DNA of 64,000 nucleotides from Lampris incognitus (lineage: Eukaryota > Chordata > Actinopteri > Lampriformes > Lampridae). The notes beneath the pieces are model-generated. The model made no database searches, was not told the origin of the DNA, and saw nothing but the letters and a program-made list of their open reading frames with translations. The DNA lies in assembly GCF_029633865.1 (NCBI RefSeq), contig NC_079211.1, positions 6,267,091 through 6,331,090 of the forward strand. Direction: 5' to 3'. Of this stretch, positions 24,155 through 37,243 are shown in pieces (the first letter of the stretch is position 1; each line of letters begins with the position of its first letter). The position numbers were made by a program, and so were the translations under genes.

Positions 24155-24311
24155 CATGTAGGTCACCTTGCAGGGGCTCCTCGGCAGCGGTCGAGGCATC
24201 AGAGTTAATTTCTCCGTCACATTTCACAGTTCCTCACATACTTCCCAAGGAATCGAACTGGCATCTTCACGGGCAAGGATTCTCTAACGGGAGGCTTCCC
24301 CCCCTGTTTAG

Positions 24312-24499
24312 GCTGGTGACCCTCAAGGTGCTGAACAGCATCGTGCTTCTGGGTAAATCGTGTGTTTACGTCAAGAGAGCCAACATGGAGGACAAGCTGT
24401 TCGAAAAGCCCTCCGCTCCTCCCTCTTCCTCCACCACCACTTCCTCCTCGGTGAAGAACCCCAGCAGAACCGAGCAGGCCCAGTTTCCCGTCCGTTCAG
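24312..24499 (+). CDS. tapt1: tapt1 coding exon J
   Basis: Joins exon I as FYLG-LVTLKVLNSIVLLGKSC. It then runs YVKRANMEDKLFEKP into a low-complexity Ser/Thr/Pro linker that should be cytosolic and disordered. The acceptor is CCTGTTTAG ending at 24311 and the donor GTATGAAG at 24500. The linker is the least conserved part of the protein. Confidence 0.93.
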
Positions 24500-24797
24500 G
24501 TATGAAGAACTTTCAATTCTTCTTTTTTTGTTTGTTTGCAAAGTAGGCATTTTAACATCTTCAGCTGTATTGTTATTTCAGGTTATTGTGTTCTGAAGCC
24601 TCTTCCACACAAATCCTTGTCTCGTCCTGGATTTCAAATCCTGAGATTGGTGGTAAAGCCCCTTTCGGACCACGAAGTCGATTCCAGTTTTTTCATGCAA
24701 CGCCCCTTTTCAAAAACAACAGGGAAGTCCATGGATTTTAGTCCTGTCCTTCCATCCCCTCCATGATATCACTTCTTTGTTTAATTTGTTCCTGATG

Positions 24798-25017
24798 GGG
24801 CGTCCGGGTGGCGTGGCGGTCGGTTCCGTTGCCTATCAACACGGGGCTCGCCGGATCGAATCCCCGTGTTGCCTCCGGCTTGGTCGGGCGTCCCTACAGA
24901 CACAATTGGCTGTGTCTGCGGGTGGGAAGCCGGATGTGGGTATGTGTACTGGGCACTCCACTAGCGCCTCTTCTGGTCAGTCGGGGCATCTGTTCAGGGG
25001 GGAGGGGGAACTGGGGA
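24798..25017 (+). mobile_element. tRNA-derived SINE family A, 3'-truncated
   Basis: Head with A-box-like TGGCGTGGCGGTCGG and a degraded B box (GGATCGAATCC), ending abruptly in ATAATTATTATAATAATG. 25018-25909 contains only short (CA)n and (TG)n tracts (25705-25731, 25832-25855). Confidence 0.85.
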
Positions 25018-25909
25018 TAATTATTATAATAATGATTTGTTCTTGATATACGTGATATACGTGAACCACAATGTTCAGACGTGCTGCTAGTTTAAGTGAC
25101 ACAGAATGCGGTTTGTATGCTTCTTTGTGTTGTTGTTACTTCAGCTCTGCACTGCAGCTACAAGTGCTGCACCACAGAGAGAGAAATTTGACCACGAAAA
25201 TGTGACGCCTTCATCTTCACCTTTAGCTGACAACACACAGATTTGCATTTTCACCGGGTGCGTGTTTGACGTAGCATGTGAAAACACAACGGGGTCCCGT
25301 GACGGTCTTTTCTGGTCTAGATATGGTGGCTTGTGTTTGCTCCCATTAACAATCAAGTCTGAGCAGGTTGTCGGCTCCAAAACAGCTCACAGGGTTGGTA
25401 GGGAGTTAGTGCCTTGCTCAGGGGTTTACTCCAGGAGGAGGATGGAGGGTTGTAGGATGGTCAGTTTGCTTAGTCCTTGACCCCCGCTAGTCAAAACCTG
25501 AGCCTGGAAAGGTTATGGCAAGTGAACATTATGAACGAGAGGGTCTTGTGTTAAATATGGACATTTTATGGAGAATTGATCCTGTTTTTATTCCCTCATC
25601 TGGTCCGTAGACAACTATTAGCTAATCATCCAAATAGCTAATTACATAAGTACCCAGAACTTCTTACTAAATCAAGACATGTCATGTCAGCTAGTCTGAA
25701 TAAACACACACACGCACACACACACACACACTGGAATAGAGACGTTAACAGAAATTAGTCATGGGAATCTCACAATAAATAATCTTACTGCGATTGAATA
25801 TTATTTAATATCATTGGGAAATCAATCATCAGTGTGTGTGTGTGTGTGTGTGTGTATAAAATATTTTTTTTTTAAATCTCCCCCTCACCCTTTTTCGGGT
25901 GGTGTGTGT

Positions 25910-26939
25910 CTTCCTCCAGCTCGGGTCCTCTACCAGAGGCCTGGGAATTTGAGGGTTCTGCACAGTATCTTAGCTGTTCCTAGGACCACAGAGACCTCAG
26001 ATGTTGTCCCTGGAATCTGCTGGAGCCACTCTCCCAGTTTGGGGGTCACCATCCCTAGTGCTCCTATTACCACTGGGACTACTGTGGATTTCACCTTCCA
26101 CATCCGAGCTAGTTCTTCCCTCCGCCCTTGGTATTTCTCTAGTTTCTCGTGCTCTTTCGTCCTGATGTTGCCGTCGCTCGGGATTGCTACACTGATCACT
26201 CCTGATGCCTCCTGTTCCTTGTCGACCACCACGATGCCTGGTTGGTTAGCCAGCACCTGCTTGTCAGTCTGGAACTTGAAGTCCCACAGGGTCTTAGCTC
26301 TGCCACTCTCAACCACCTTTGGTTGTGTCTCCCATTTGGACTTGGGGACTTCCAGTCTGTATTCAGTACAGATGTTCCTGTACACCATCCCAACCACTTG
26401 GTTATTATGTCTTTCAGTGTACACTTCCCCAGCTAGCATCTTACACCCTGCTGCTAAGTGCTGGTCTGGACTGTCTCAGGGGCGTCTTTGCACAGCCTGA
26501 ATCTTAGGACTTGTCCAGTGTGGTAGACCCCTGCCTCAGATCTGGTCCTGTTCTTGTGCTGCTATGATCAGAGCCTCTGTGCTGTCCTTCAGTCCAGTCT
26601 TTTCTAGCCACTGATAGAATTTCTCAATATCAGCCACGTCCTCTATCTGTCGATGGTACATCCGATGGAGGGGCTTTATATTCCAAGATACCTCCTGTTC
26701 TTCTTCCTCTGCACTCTCTGTCTTCTGCTGCCTGAGCTACTCACTCAGCAGTTCATCCTGGGGGGCCTCTTTCACATGTACTCATGGATGTACCGTGTTT
26801 CATCCTGGATTGTGGCCCTGACACTCATTAAGCCTTGGCCCCCATTTTTTCGCTTATCGTACCGTCACAGGCTGCTGGACTTTGGGTGGAACCCTCTGTG
26901 CATTGTGAGGACTTTCTGTGTCCTGATACCTGTGGCACT
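25910..26939 (-). pseudogene. LINE C-terminus with restriction-like endonuclease-type domain
   Basis: Minus-strand frame at 25930-26439 encodes AKTLWDFKFQTDKQVLANQP, then GIVVVDKEQEASGVISVAIPSD and LGMVTPKLGEWLQQIPGTTS, a protein end common in fish retroelement annotations. Upstream (higher coordinates) are RQIEDVADIEKFYQWLEKTG and remains of a Cys/His knuckle (CKDAPETVQT), now broken by stops. The D...V(I/V)DVAIP pattern suggests the PD-(D/E)XK endonuclease of R2/NeSL-type LINEs, but the usual PD reads PG here and the clade is uncertain. Not a host gene. Confidence 0.65.
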
Positions 26940-27298
26940 TATCCATCCATTATCCAAACCACTTATCCTGCTCTCAGGGTCACAGGGATGCTGGAGCCTA
27001 TCCCAGCAGTCATTGGGCGGCAGGCAGGGAGACACCCTGGACAGGCCGCCAGGCCCACACACACACACACACATTCACACCTAGGGACAATTTAGCACGG
27101 CCGATTCACCTGACCTACATGTCTGGACTGTGGGAGGAAACTGGAGCACCCGGAGGAAATCCACGCTGACACGGAGAGAACATGCAAACTCCACACAGAG
27201 GACGACCCGGGACGACCCCCAAGGTTGGACTACCCCGGGGCTTGAACCCAGGACCTTCTTGCTGTGAGGTGACCACGCTAACCATTGCTCGTGCCGCC
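26940..27298 (-). mobile_element. V-SINE-like SINE (family B)
   Basis: Minus copy with ATCCATCCATTATCC tail at left, short (CA)n, and tRNA-like head complement ending GTGCCGCCAT. It abuts the LINE remnant precisely. 27299-28139 holds nothing recognised. Confidence 0.85.
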
Positions 27299-28139
27299 AT
27301 ATATTTAAGACAGTATTTTATATTGTTGATTGTACCAAAAATGCCAAGTAAATTTCCGTGTCCATTTGTCCATATAATGCACATGGCAATAGAAGAATTT
27401 TGGATTCTGATCAGAACCGTATAGGCACAGTGAATTAGTATCATCTTGCCTCCATTTAAAGTGAAGATGCAACGTGAGAGCAGACACATCTGCTTCGTGC
27501 CTCACCCCATACCCAGTAGCAGTGAGTTACATGTTACCTGCTGGCTTGTCTTCTCAGGCTTCATGTTGGTTTGGTTCTCATGCTGCAGTCGCGCTGAGAT
27601 TGCACCCAGCTTCCCACCTGAGCCCTCCTGAGAAATGAGGCATATATTTAGACACTTAGCTGAGATTTTCATTTACACTACACTCACATTCAAGGCGGTC
27701 AAGCAGATTCGCCAGCCCAGAGAGACGGGAGCAGAACACGTTGGTGTTGACTGTCGAACTTGGGGGAGTTTAACAGGACACGTGACTGTTTGTAAACACA
27801 GTTGACCTCTGACCTTTTGTGTGACAGGGTAGTGTCCGAACGGAGGCCGTGTTAGCCGTGTCTTAGGACATCTGTTGTTGTTTCCACCTTCTGTATCTCC
27901 AAACTCTGAGGGCTGGATCTGTATTGTTAGTAGCTGTTCGATAGTCCAGATGGCTGTTTGCTTGCCTATGAAAGAGTGTTTATAGAAAGATGGGTCACCA
28001 GTTTTTGGTGAGCTTATTTCTCTTAGGAAGGAAATTCTTTTACACACACAGTGCAAAATATTTTGCCTTTCTGGTTAGATGTATTATGGAAGTTAAACCG
28101 TGTGTGTTTGTTTGGGTTCATGCTTGGGGTTCAAGGTGA

Positions 28140-28530
28140 ACCCATTTTGCCAGGCAAGGGGTGACGTGGACAGGATGCCTCCTCTTCCTGGATCATACAC
28201 GCCGTCCTCCCCTGCCAAGTCTCATTTTGCATTGATGGCGGCGCACATTCACATTTGCAGCGGCCTCACCCAGTACTGTCCACGCGGTGTCTTTGTCCAC
28301 GTATGCGTCTGAGTTTGTCTTGGTGTGATGGCTGGGAGAGCTGGCGCTGGATCAGCTGGGAGAGCGTGGTCTGCTGCGTCCTGTGGGCCCAGGGACCACG
28401 GCCCTGCCTGGAGCTGTGCCCACAGAGGAAACACCGAGGGCGGTCTGACAGGACGTGGAAGCGGGGCAGGCTAAGCTAACTGCTAGCCCATGCAGACCGG
28501 CGGTTCTGACACTAAAGTGTTTCTGATTCT
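28140..28530. repeat. Dispersed repeat, opposite orientation to 2608-3350
   Basis: Shares GCTGGGAGAGCTGGCGCTGG, the CCCAGGGACCACGGCCCTG block, CAGGACGTGGAAGCGGGGCA and the CTAACTGCTAGCCCATGCAG block as complements of the first copy. It ends in GTTTCTGATTCTGATT. Confidence 0.6.
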
Positions 28531-28698
28531 GATTGGATGGGCCAGTAAAGTGACAGGAATCACAACTTTAAAACAATTCATTTGGGGTTTTTTTCCTCCG
28601 CAAAATCGGTGTTCTGCAGCTGCAATGGAACCACGAGTAAGACAGATTGCTGGGTCTCTAGCTAACACACACACTCTTAACACACATATACACGCTGT

Positions 28699-28732
<34 letters not shown>

Positions 28733-29660
28733 GACTGTACAGTTAGTGGTAACAGTATATATCTGTCATCCTTAGTCAAATCCTTGCAGATCTTTTCTTT
28801 CGTGCGTGCGTTCGGCCCTCCTGCTGTGCTGAGCTGTGAGCTTTAAAATGACGAAGACCCTGACAGAGCTTCGCCACGTCTCAGCTCCTACCAGCCCTTC
28901 TAGTTCAGCTCCAACCGGATCCGCACAGAGCAGCTAAGAGGCCTAAAGCACCAGTAACTCTCTGTACAATAACAACTATCGCTCTAGTTGTGGGAAAAGG
29001 AGGGCGCGTCTCCTCCGCTGGGATTTGAACTGACGAGCTACACACCATATGCTCATTTCACCGTGAGGCTGCTGCTGCCCGCAGCACATTTACCACACAA
29101 TGTAGCGTCTGTCCACGATGGCCTATGTCTTAAGGATCTGGGTCCAAATGTCTTGGGATGTGTGTGTGTGTGTGTGTTGGGGAGGGGGGGGGGGGGGGGC
29201 TCACAGATGGTTTTCTGGCAGCTTTTCTTGGGAGTGTGGTGCTTTACTTTAGATCTTCCACGTCCTTCACGGACGAACTGGTGACTCGTTTGTTGATCGG
29301 GCGTTGTTAGTGAGCGATGTGGGGTCCTCGTCTGTATCTCTGACCAAACTGATAGTTATGCTAGATAGTTATGCTAGATATTTCATAATTTCACCCGATG
29401 AATCTTCGCCGAGGTTTAGTTTCACTTAAGATTAGTTTGGTTTTATTGGGACATGTAAATGGGGATGTAAAAACCAGGTCCAGGAATTACAAGTCCTAAC
29501 CAGACATTTACTAAACCAGCTGATTTCACTTCCTAGCTTCCCTTACCTCTGTCGAGAGTGGTGTTTAAGATAGAATCAGCTGGTTTAGTACCGGACCTGA
29601 GCTGTGTCCCAAATCCACACTATACTCTAACACTATGTAGTATGTACTATGTACTCGTCT
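28531..29660. other. tapt1 intron sequence with minor simple repeats
   Basis: A (CA)n at 28701-28731, a (TG)n and a G-run at 29159-29200, otherwise nothing recognised on either strand. Confidence 0.5.
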
Positions 29661-29795
29661 TGGCCCTGTGATGGTCTGGCGGCCTGTCCAGGGTGTCTCC
29701 CCACCTGCCGCCCAATGACTGCTGGGATAGGCTCCAGCATCCCCGCCACCTTGAGAGCAGGATAAGCGATTTGTATGATGGATGGACGGATGTAC
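29661..29795 (+). mobile_element. V-SINE-like SINE (family B), 3' fragment
   Basis: Carries only the 3' part: TGGCGGCCTGTCCAGGGTGT, GGGATAGGCTCCAGCATCCC and a short (GGAT)n tail. A TAC/TAT-rich simple repeat follows at 29820-29862. Confidence 0.85.
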
Positions 29796-29869
29796 TCATC
29801 TTCATAGTATACTGTTTTGACATATACTACTATTACTACTACTATACTACTACTACTATTTTCAGCCGC

Positions 29870-30365
29870 TCCCACTGGGTGTCATCACAGCGGATCATCC
29901 GTTTCCATCTCTTCCTGCCACACCCAACTTGTGGAGCATATGCCCTGATAACATTCATCATCACCTCTTCGATTTCCAGCTTCATACTCATCACTCTGTC
30001 CTACACTCTTCACCTCCAGCACACTCTTGACATACTCTTCTTTCAGAGTTACCCCTACTCCATTTCTCCTCCCATTCGCACCATGGTGGAAGAGTTTGAA
30101 CCCACCTCCGATGCTCCTGGTGTTACTGCCCTTCCACCTGGTCTCTTGCACTCACAGTATGCCTACCTTTGTTCTCTCCATCTTATCAGCCAGCTCTCTC
30201 CCTTTACCAGTCATAGTGCCAGCATTCAAGTTCTGACTCTCACCTCCACAGTTACCCTTCCTCCTGTCCCGCTGCCTCTGGACATGCCTTCCCCCTCTCC
30301 TTCTCCTTCGCCCAACAGTAGCATAGTTTCCACCAGCACCCTGCTGGCCAGCAGTACCGGTGGTG
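29870..30365 (-). pseudogene. LINE APE-type endonuclease fragment
   Basis: The minus-strand frame at 29885-30151 reads MQETRWKGSNTRSIGGGFKL then FHHGANGRRNGVGVTLKEEY. This is the Q-E-T-x-W motif and following strands of an APE endonuclease from a non-LTR retrotransposon. Flanking sequence up to 30365 belongs to the same ORF in broken frames. The RT domain is missing. Confidence 0.7.
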
Positions 30366-30459
30366 GTCGTTGGTAACCCGGGCCTCGACCGATCCAATAT
30401 GGAAATCTGATTTATGATCCGCATATTTGATTTGGCCAGTCATACTCATTATCATACAT

Positions 30460-30665
30460 GTTGACCGCCCAATGACCCCTGGGATAGGCTTCAGCATCCC
30501 CGCGACCCTGAGAGCAGGGTAAGCGGTCTGGATAATGGATGGATGGATATTGGATTTGGCAAAGGTTTTACGCCGGATGCCCTTCCGGATGCAACCTTCC
30601 CCATTTATCCGGGCTTGGTGCCGGCACTAAGGATGCCCTGGCGTGTGCATCCTCCGTGGCTGACA
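30460..30665 (+). mobile_element. V-SINE-like 3' end plus LINE-type tail fragment
   Basis: 30462-30548 is the end of a family B SINE (GGGATAGGCTTCAGCATCCC and GGATGGAT tail). It runs into GGATTTGGCAAAGGTTTTAC...GATGCCCTTCCGGATGCAAC, a dispersed fish repeat fragment. 30666-31488 shows nothing recognised. Confidence 0.6.
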
Positions 30666-31502
30666 CACAATTGAATGCGCTGCCATTTTGTACCAACAGG
30701 AAATGACGCAATGTGTGTGCCGACAGAACTGCAAAGATGGCGAATCTGCCAATTTCTGCCAAAACCAGTTATTGAAATGTTCTTTGGATTTATTAGTTTC
30801 CGTTTTTTTTTTGATTAGTTTTTTAATGTTCCCCCTTTGAGATGGCAGAGACGCTCCAGTAGATGACAGCTGATTTGTTTACTTACTCCAGTTTGTTCTT
30901 GCCAGCCGTGTGCGCTGTAGTGAATATGTATGTATACACCGCTGAGAGTTAACTCGCTGCTTGGTCACTGGCTGCCATTTTTTCCAAAATGTCCCGGCTC
31001 CTCAGTCTCCGCAGCACATTGCATGATGGGACAATAGTGTCGACCAACAGCAAACTCAGTATGGCATGTTTGAATTTTGAAATGTACTTTATTTTGTCGG
31101 TTTTCAGGTGTGCACACACTACAAATGAATAACGCGGTTGGATTACTGTGTAGTAAGGCGTTTGGGACACGTGGAGTTTTTACATCTCTGCAGGTACATG
31201 ATCAAACGCACAAAGCAGCAGCAGGTTGGAAGACCAAGGGGATTATGAAGAAAAGAAAGAATAATTCAACTCTCCCTTCAAACAAATACACCGTGAGATG
31301 ACAAGCAAAAACACAAGTGAATGAGATGAAAGAAAGCAGAATACACAACAATAAGGAAAACAACAAAACAGCTGGCAATAAAAAATAAATGAAAACCGCT
31401 CCGATGGAGAGTATGAGGTCGTAGGGAGGTGTCACAGTGAATGGGAGCGCTGTTGGTGTGTGTGTGTGTGTGCGTGTGGGGGGGGGTCTTTACAGACTCT
31501 TT

Positions 31503-31896
31503 TTTACCCCCTTTTTCTCCCCAATCGAATTTGGCCAATTACCCCACCCTTCTGAGCCGTCCCGGTCACTGCTCCACCCCCTCTGCCGATCCGGGGAGGG
31601 CTGCAGACTACCACATGCCTCCTCCCATACATGGTGGAGTCCCCACCCGCTTCTTTTCACCTGACAGTGAGGAGTTTCACCAGGGCCCCCAGTCCCCTCC
31701 CGGACAGTCGCCCCGACCGACCAGAGGAGGCGCTAGTGCAGCAACCACGACACATACCCACATCCAGCTTCCCACCCGCAGACAAGGCCGGTTGTGTCTG
31801 TAGGGACGCCCAAGCAAGCCAGAGGTAACACGGATTCGAACCGGCGACCTCCGTGTTGGTAGGCAGTGGAATAGACCCAACCCGGACGCCCCCATT
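31503..31896 (-). mobile_element. tRNA-derived SINE family A, near full length
   Basis: Minus copy with perfect 14-bp target duplication TTTACAGACTCTTT at 31489-31502 and 31897-31910. A small deletion in the middle removes the GGGGGAATAGCGTGATCC block. 31911-32640 has no recognised feature. Confidence 0.92.
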
Positions 31897-32639
31897 TTTA
31901 CAGACTCTTTAACAGGAAGTTCTTGCAGTAAGAGAACAGGAACTTCTTCCCTGAATCGTTGGGATGCAGATAAGGCCAACCCATATCGTACCCAGTCCAA
32001 CACTTTATTTAAATCCTCCTGGTCGACAACATCGTCGCCGCTTTGACACTCTGTCTGTTAAATGAGAAATCTCTGATGCTGCTCAGGGCTGGGAGCGCTC
32101 CCTCTCCGAAGCTCTCAGTAGGTGTATGTATGTGTGTATGTATGAATATACAGATAGTATTCTGCAGTCTCCTCACTGTACACTCTGCAGAGCTGGGCTG
32201 TGCTGTAGCCGGGGGTGAACGGTCGTCTCTGTGGAGTGAGCCTTGTTGCTTTTCAATGCCGCTTCGCTCCATTCTCTCTGATGGCTGATGAATTATTCTG
32301 TTTGGTTGACGCTCTTTAAATTGGGCTCTAAAGCTCCTCTGATACGGTCTGCCTGCACACTGGAGACCTGCTGTGTGTTGCATTGACCATCTCTCTGATG
32401 CTGCAAAGCATCTTCTTTCCTTTTTTTTTTTTGCGCATTATTGCGCTTTCTTATTCAAAGCATCACAGGGCCGAGCCGTGCGCGAGTGGTTGATGTTAAC
32501 TCGAGTCAAATTCAATTACCGCTGATACCCGTTCAGGGTATAAATCTTTTAAGCATCGGCCGATGCCAAGTACTGATCTGATCCATTACTTTTACTGAAG
32601 AGTGCTAGCCTGACATCGCCTCTGGAAGCTCAATTCAAC

Positions 32640-35600
32640 TTTATGTTCATGTGTATCGCAATACAATGAAATTCTTGTGCTCTGGCTCTCTCTGCCTTAA
32701 CACTAAGGACCCAAGGACACACCATCCCAAAAAAAACTACACACCTACATACACTATGTACACGTGAACACTATGTACATTATACATTATTTCCACACTA
32801 CAGACACACTGTACACCATAACACAACCATGTAAGGTAGATATGGATGCATCAGCTTTTCAGCAACCAGACTGACTGTGGAAAGAAACTATTACTGAGAT
32901 GGGTGGTGTGTGAGTTGATGCTCCAGTAGCATTTTTTTAGATGGACGGAGTGAGAACAGATCATGAGTAGGGTGTAGCTGGTGTCCCTAAAGATGTTTTG
33001 GGCTATCGTTTTGCAGCATGTGCTGTAAATATTATGAAGTTGTGGTGATAGTTCCATGCCATTGATTTTTGCTGCTGTCTTTACAGTCCTTTGACACAGT
33101 CCTGAGCAGTCAGGTTGCCAAACCACACTGTGATGCAGCCTGTCAAGATACTCTCAATAGTACTGCGATAAAAGTTCACAAGAGCTTTGGTTCTCCTGCC
33201 AAAACTCTGGAGATGCCTCAGAAAATACAGTCTCTGCTGTGCCTTCTTGCGGATCTAGTTGCTGTTGAGAGACCATGTGAGGGTGTCTGTGATGTCTAAA
33301 CAGAGAACTCTAAAACTATCCACAATGTCAACAGATGACCCATTGATGGAAATAGGAGTGGAATTTCCTCTGATCTTTCTAAAGAAGGAAAGAAAGAATG
33401 CCAATTTATTTTTTCATTGTATTCTATAAGGAACTTGTTCTCTGCATGTAACCCATGCTATTGTATGGGAGCAGTGGGCAGCTGCGGTGCAGCGCCCACG
33501 GACCAAAACCAGTTCTTCTCTCCATCGCCTTGGCCAGGGGCACAGGCAGGAGTATTACCCCCAACATGCATGCCTTTTTTTTATGGTGGGAGGAAACCGG
33601 AGCACCTGGGTGAAATCCACATAGTCACAAGGAGAACATGTAAACAACACAGAAAGGACCTGGGACAGCCTGGGGTTTGAACCCAGGGACTTTTTGCTGT
33701 GAAGCAATAGTGCTAACCACTGGGCAACCGTGCCGCCCAAGTCAACAATGATTTCTTTTGTCTTATTGACATTTAGAGAGAGGTTATCATGGCACCATAT
33801 GGTTAAATTTTCCACTTCCCTGCTATAGGCCCTCTCATCACTGTCGCTTATTAGTCCAGTTACTGTAGTGTCATCTGCAAATTTAATGATGCTGTTATTG
33901 TCATATTTAGCAACACAGTTGTGTGTAAACAGAATGTACAATAGGGGACTGAGACAGCAGCCCTGAGGTGTGCCAGTCCTAAGAACTAATGTAGATGAGT
34001 ATGTTTTACCTATTCTCACAGTCTGGGGCCTGCTTGTCAGAAAATCAAATAGCCAGTTAAAGATAGAGTTGCTTGCTCAGACCAAGATCTCTGAGTTTCA
34101 ACACAGTTTGGATGGTACAGTTGTATTAAAAGCAGAGCTGTAATCAATAAACAACATTCTGACATGGGCATTTGTTTTCTCAAGGTGTACTAAAGCAGCA
34201 TGCAGAGTAGGTGAGATAGCGTCATCTACAGAGCTGTTGGAACAGCAGGCAAACTGTAAGGGGTCAATGGTAGCAGAAATACTAAATTTTATATATGACA
34301 TAACCAATCTTTCCAGGCACTTCATAATAACAGAGGTCAAAGCAACAGGTCAGTAATCATTAAGGCAAGAGACAGGTGTTTTCTTAGGTACTAGCACAAT
34401 AGTGGTTTTCTAAAAACACACTGGGACCACACACAATGACAGGGACAGGTTAAAAATGTCAGTAAAAACCTGAGATAGCTGAGTGTAACAAGCCTTGAGG
34501 ACACAGGAGGGGATGCTGTCTCTGGGCCAGAAGCCTTACGAGCCTTAACCCTTTTAAAGGTTTTACTCATATCAGCCTCTGTCATGTATAGCTCAACTTC
34601 ATCGGGTGGGCACTGTGCTGCTGTCACTGGGTCAGAGTTGTGAGCGTCAAAGCAGGAATAAAGTTGTTAAGCTCATCTGGGAGAGAGGCAGATGTGTTTA
34701 TAGCCACACTGGGTTTGGATTTATAGTACATAATCGCCTGCAGCCCCCTCCACATGCACCATGAGTCACAGCCACTCTAGTAATTTTCCAGTTTGTCCCT
34801 ATGTTGTCTTTTAGCAGCTTTGAGGGCTTTCCTTAAGTCATACCTGGATTTTTTTTTTTTTTTTGGAGCATTCCTTGTCCCCCGATTGAAAAGCAGTGGT
34901 ATGCTCGCTCAACCTCAGGTGAATGTCGTTGTTAAGCCAGGGCTTCTGGTTGGGGTAGGAGCAAATAGTCCGTACTGGGATACAGTTATCCACACAATCT
35001 TGATATAGCCAGTGACCGATTCAGCACTCTCCTCCAAACTTGAGGCTGAACCCTGAAGAGATTGACCAGTCTGTTGAATCAGAACATTACTTAAATTTGG
35101 ATTTGTGTTCTGTAGTCCAGCACTGTACTGTCCTCGCAGTGGGCTGCGCACACTTCACTTTCTGCTTGTCAGCAAGGAGCAAGAGCACAGACAGGTGGTC
35201 GGATCTCCCAAACTGAGGTCGTGGAATAGACCTGTAAGCTGCCTTGATCACGGAGTAACAGCGGTTGAGAGTCTTACCACCTCTGGTGTGGCAGGTGACA
35301 TGTTGGTAAAATTTTGGTAGCACAGATTTCAGGTTACAGTGGTTAAAGTCCCCTGCCGCAGGGTGCAAGTTCTCCTGCCTGCTAATGGCTCCATACAGTC
35401 CGTCCAGCACCGCTGCAGCACTAGCTAGCAGCGGTATGTAGACGGCAGTTAGCAACATGCAGGGGAATTCCCTTGGGAGATAGAATGTTCTGCACCTTAT
35501 TGTTCCAATATTGGCGAAAAGGACCAAGAGACTATTTCCACGTCAGCGCACCATGAATTGTTAACAAAGAAGGATCTGTCACCTCCCTTTACCTTGGCAG

Positions 35601-35935
35601 TAATCGTCATGAAACGGTCCATGCGGTGCACAGAAAAACCCTCCAGTTGTGTATTAGGACCCAGCCAAGTCTCTGTAAAGCAGAACACACAACGGTCCTT
35701 CATGTCCCTTTGAGAGAGACTGGATGTTAGAAAGCAGTATGCTGGGAATCCGGCTGGGTAGGACGCCGTTGTAGCCTTACAAGGGCACCACCTTGTTTTC
35801 CTCGCTTCCGGCAGCACTGTCTGCGGTGATTACTCCATGGTGGTCCCCACAACAAGGCGAGAACAGCTCGTAGTGGGTCGCCATAGTACGGTGCCATCTT
35901 CGATCTCGGGTCTCTCATTTAGTTTTTGATTTCCA
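32640..35935 (-). pseudogene. CR1/L2/Rex1-type LINE, nearly full ORF2, broken
   Basis: Read on the minus strand from 35935 downward: endonuclease part (FCFTETWLGPNTQLEGFSVH, RSFFVNNSWC), linker, RT part ([35 protein letters not shown] with DD), [20 protein letters not shown], then after a nested SINE the C-terminal region down to about 32640. Multiple stops and frame changes. This copy is longer than the one at 9715-11810 and preserves the domain order EN-RT-C-terminus. Confidence 0.78.
33400..33739 (-). mobile_element. tRNA-derived SINE (family C) nested in the LINE RT region
   Basis: Minus copy with head complement (GTTTGAACCCAGGGACTTTT, CACTGGGCAACCGTGCCGCC) at right, the GGTGGGAGGAAACCGGAGCA block, and CATGCTATTGTATGGGAGCA at left. 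LINE coding resumes on both sides. A second copy is at 44953-45243. The left edge is approximate. Confidence 0.75.
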
Positions 35936-36039
35936 AGGGGCGTTATGAACAGGCACAAACCAGAATACCTCTGGACACAATTGGATAGACCTACAACCAA
36001 TCAGAGCAATGAAACATGTGATGTAGCGCTTGACCTGTT

Positions 36040-36515
36040 ACCAACAGCATCATTAAATCCGCAGATGACACCACAGTAATTTGACTAAGTGACAGTGATG
36101 AGAGGGCCTACAGGAGGGAAGTGGAAGATTTAACCATGTGGTGCCATGATAACAACCTCTTTCCAAATGTCAATAAGACAACAGAAATCATTCTTAAGAA
36201 CTTTCACAGAAAATCCTATTCCTGTTTCCATCAATGAAAAGTCTTGAAATTGTGGGCGGTTTTAGATTTCTCGGTTTACACATCACGGACTCCCTCACTT
36301 GGTCTCTCAACACCAGCTGCATCCTCAAGAAGGCACTGCAGAGACTGTACTTTCTGAGGCAACTCGAGGGTTTTAATATGAGTACCAAAACTCCAACGAA
36401 CTTTTATCTCAGTACCACGGAGAGTGTCTTGACAGGCTGTGTCACAGTGGGGTTTGGCAACATGACTGCTCAGGATTGCAGACTGCTTCAAAGGACTGTA
36501 AGACTCCATGGGTAG
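36040..36515 (+). pseudogene. CR1/L2/Rex1-type LINE RT C-terminal fragment
   Basis: Plus-strand frames include DSDERAYRREVEDLTMWCH, KSLEIVGGFRFLGLHITDSL and QRLYFLRQLEGFNMSTKTPT, then TESVLTGCVTVGFGNMTAQD, matching the part after the catalytic RT motif. It faces away from the minus-strand copy ending at 35935. 36516-37243 shows nothing before exon K. Confidence 0.75.
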
Positions 36516-37243
36516 CGATACGCCATGTTAGCCGGGTATCTACCAATATCAGTATCAGTGCGTTCCTAAATTCAGTAATAAGGTGCTAATGATAAGCAGC
36601 TACAAAACAAAGTACTTTACAGGAAGTCAGGAACGCCGACATCCTGAACTATTAGATCATGAATAAGAGAGAATACTGACCAGTGGAAGCAGAGGTCACA
36701 CAAACAAGGACTGTAGACTGAGAAACTGTGTCATTACAACTTTAACCAAAATGAACTGCTGATCATCATTTCATTTTCCTGCAATTCCATAATAAATGGA
36801 TTTTTGTTTTTTTGTTATTTGTCTCTACAATTCATGAAAGGAGCATAAAATCAGCACTTGTAGTCACCGTGATAGCCATTTTTCTGTGGTAGGACGGCAG
36901 GAGAACAGCAGGTTAGCTCTACCGGGACAGACATAAGGACATTTGTAAAAAATGTAATATGACTCATGGTGAAAGTCGGCTGTTGAACACTGGAATCCAC
37001 CCGCTGCTGTGACCCGGGTTCTTTAGAAAATATTTCAGCTTTCATAACCAGAATCAGTTTCCATCTGTTAAGGGCTCAAACACCCCAGCGATATGACACA
37101 GCGTTTTAAAATCGTCTTATTGAAACATGCAGAGGTTTGATTTTTTTCCCATGTTCATGATAATTCAGTTTTTCTTGTGTTTAAATGAGTATCACAGTGT
37201 CTGTCAGTGGACTGAATAAATAATTCAACTCATTCTGTCTCAG

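Noticed and set aside
25930..26439. Intact-looking 169-residue minus-strand frame as a host gene
   Set aside because: Its sequence is a retroelement C-terminus common in fish genomes, with broken continuation upstream and a SINE abutting it.
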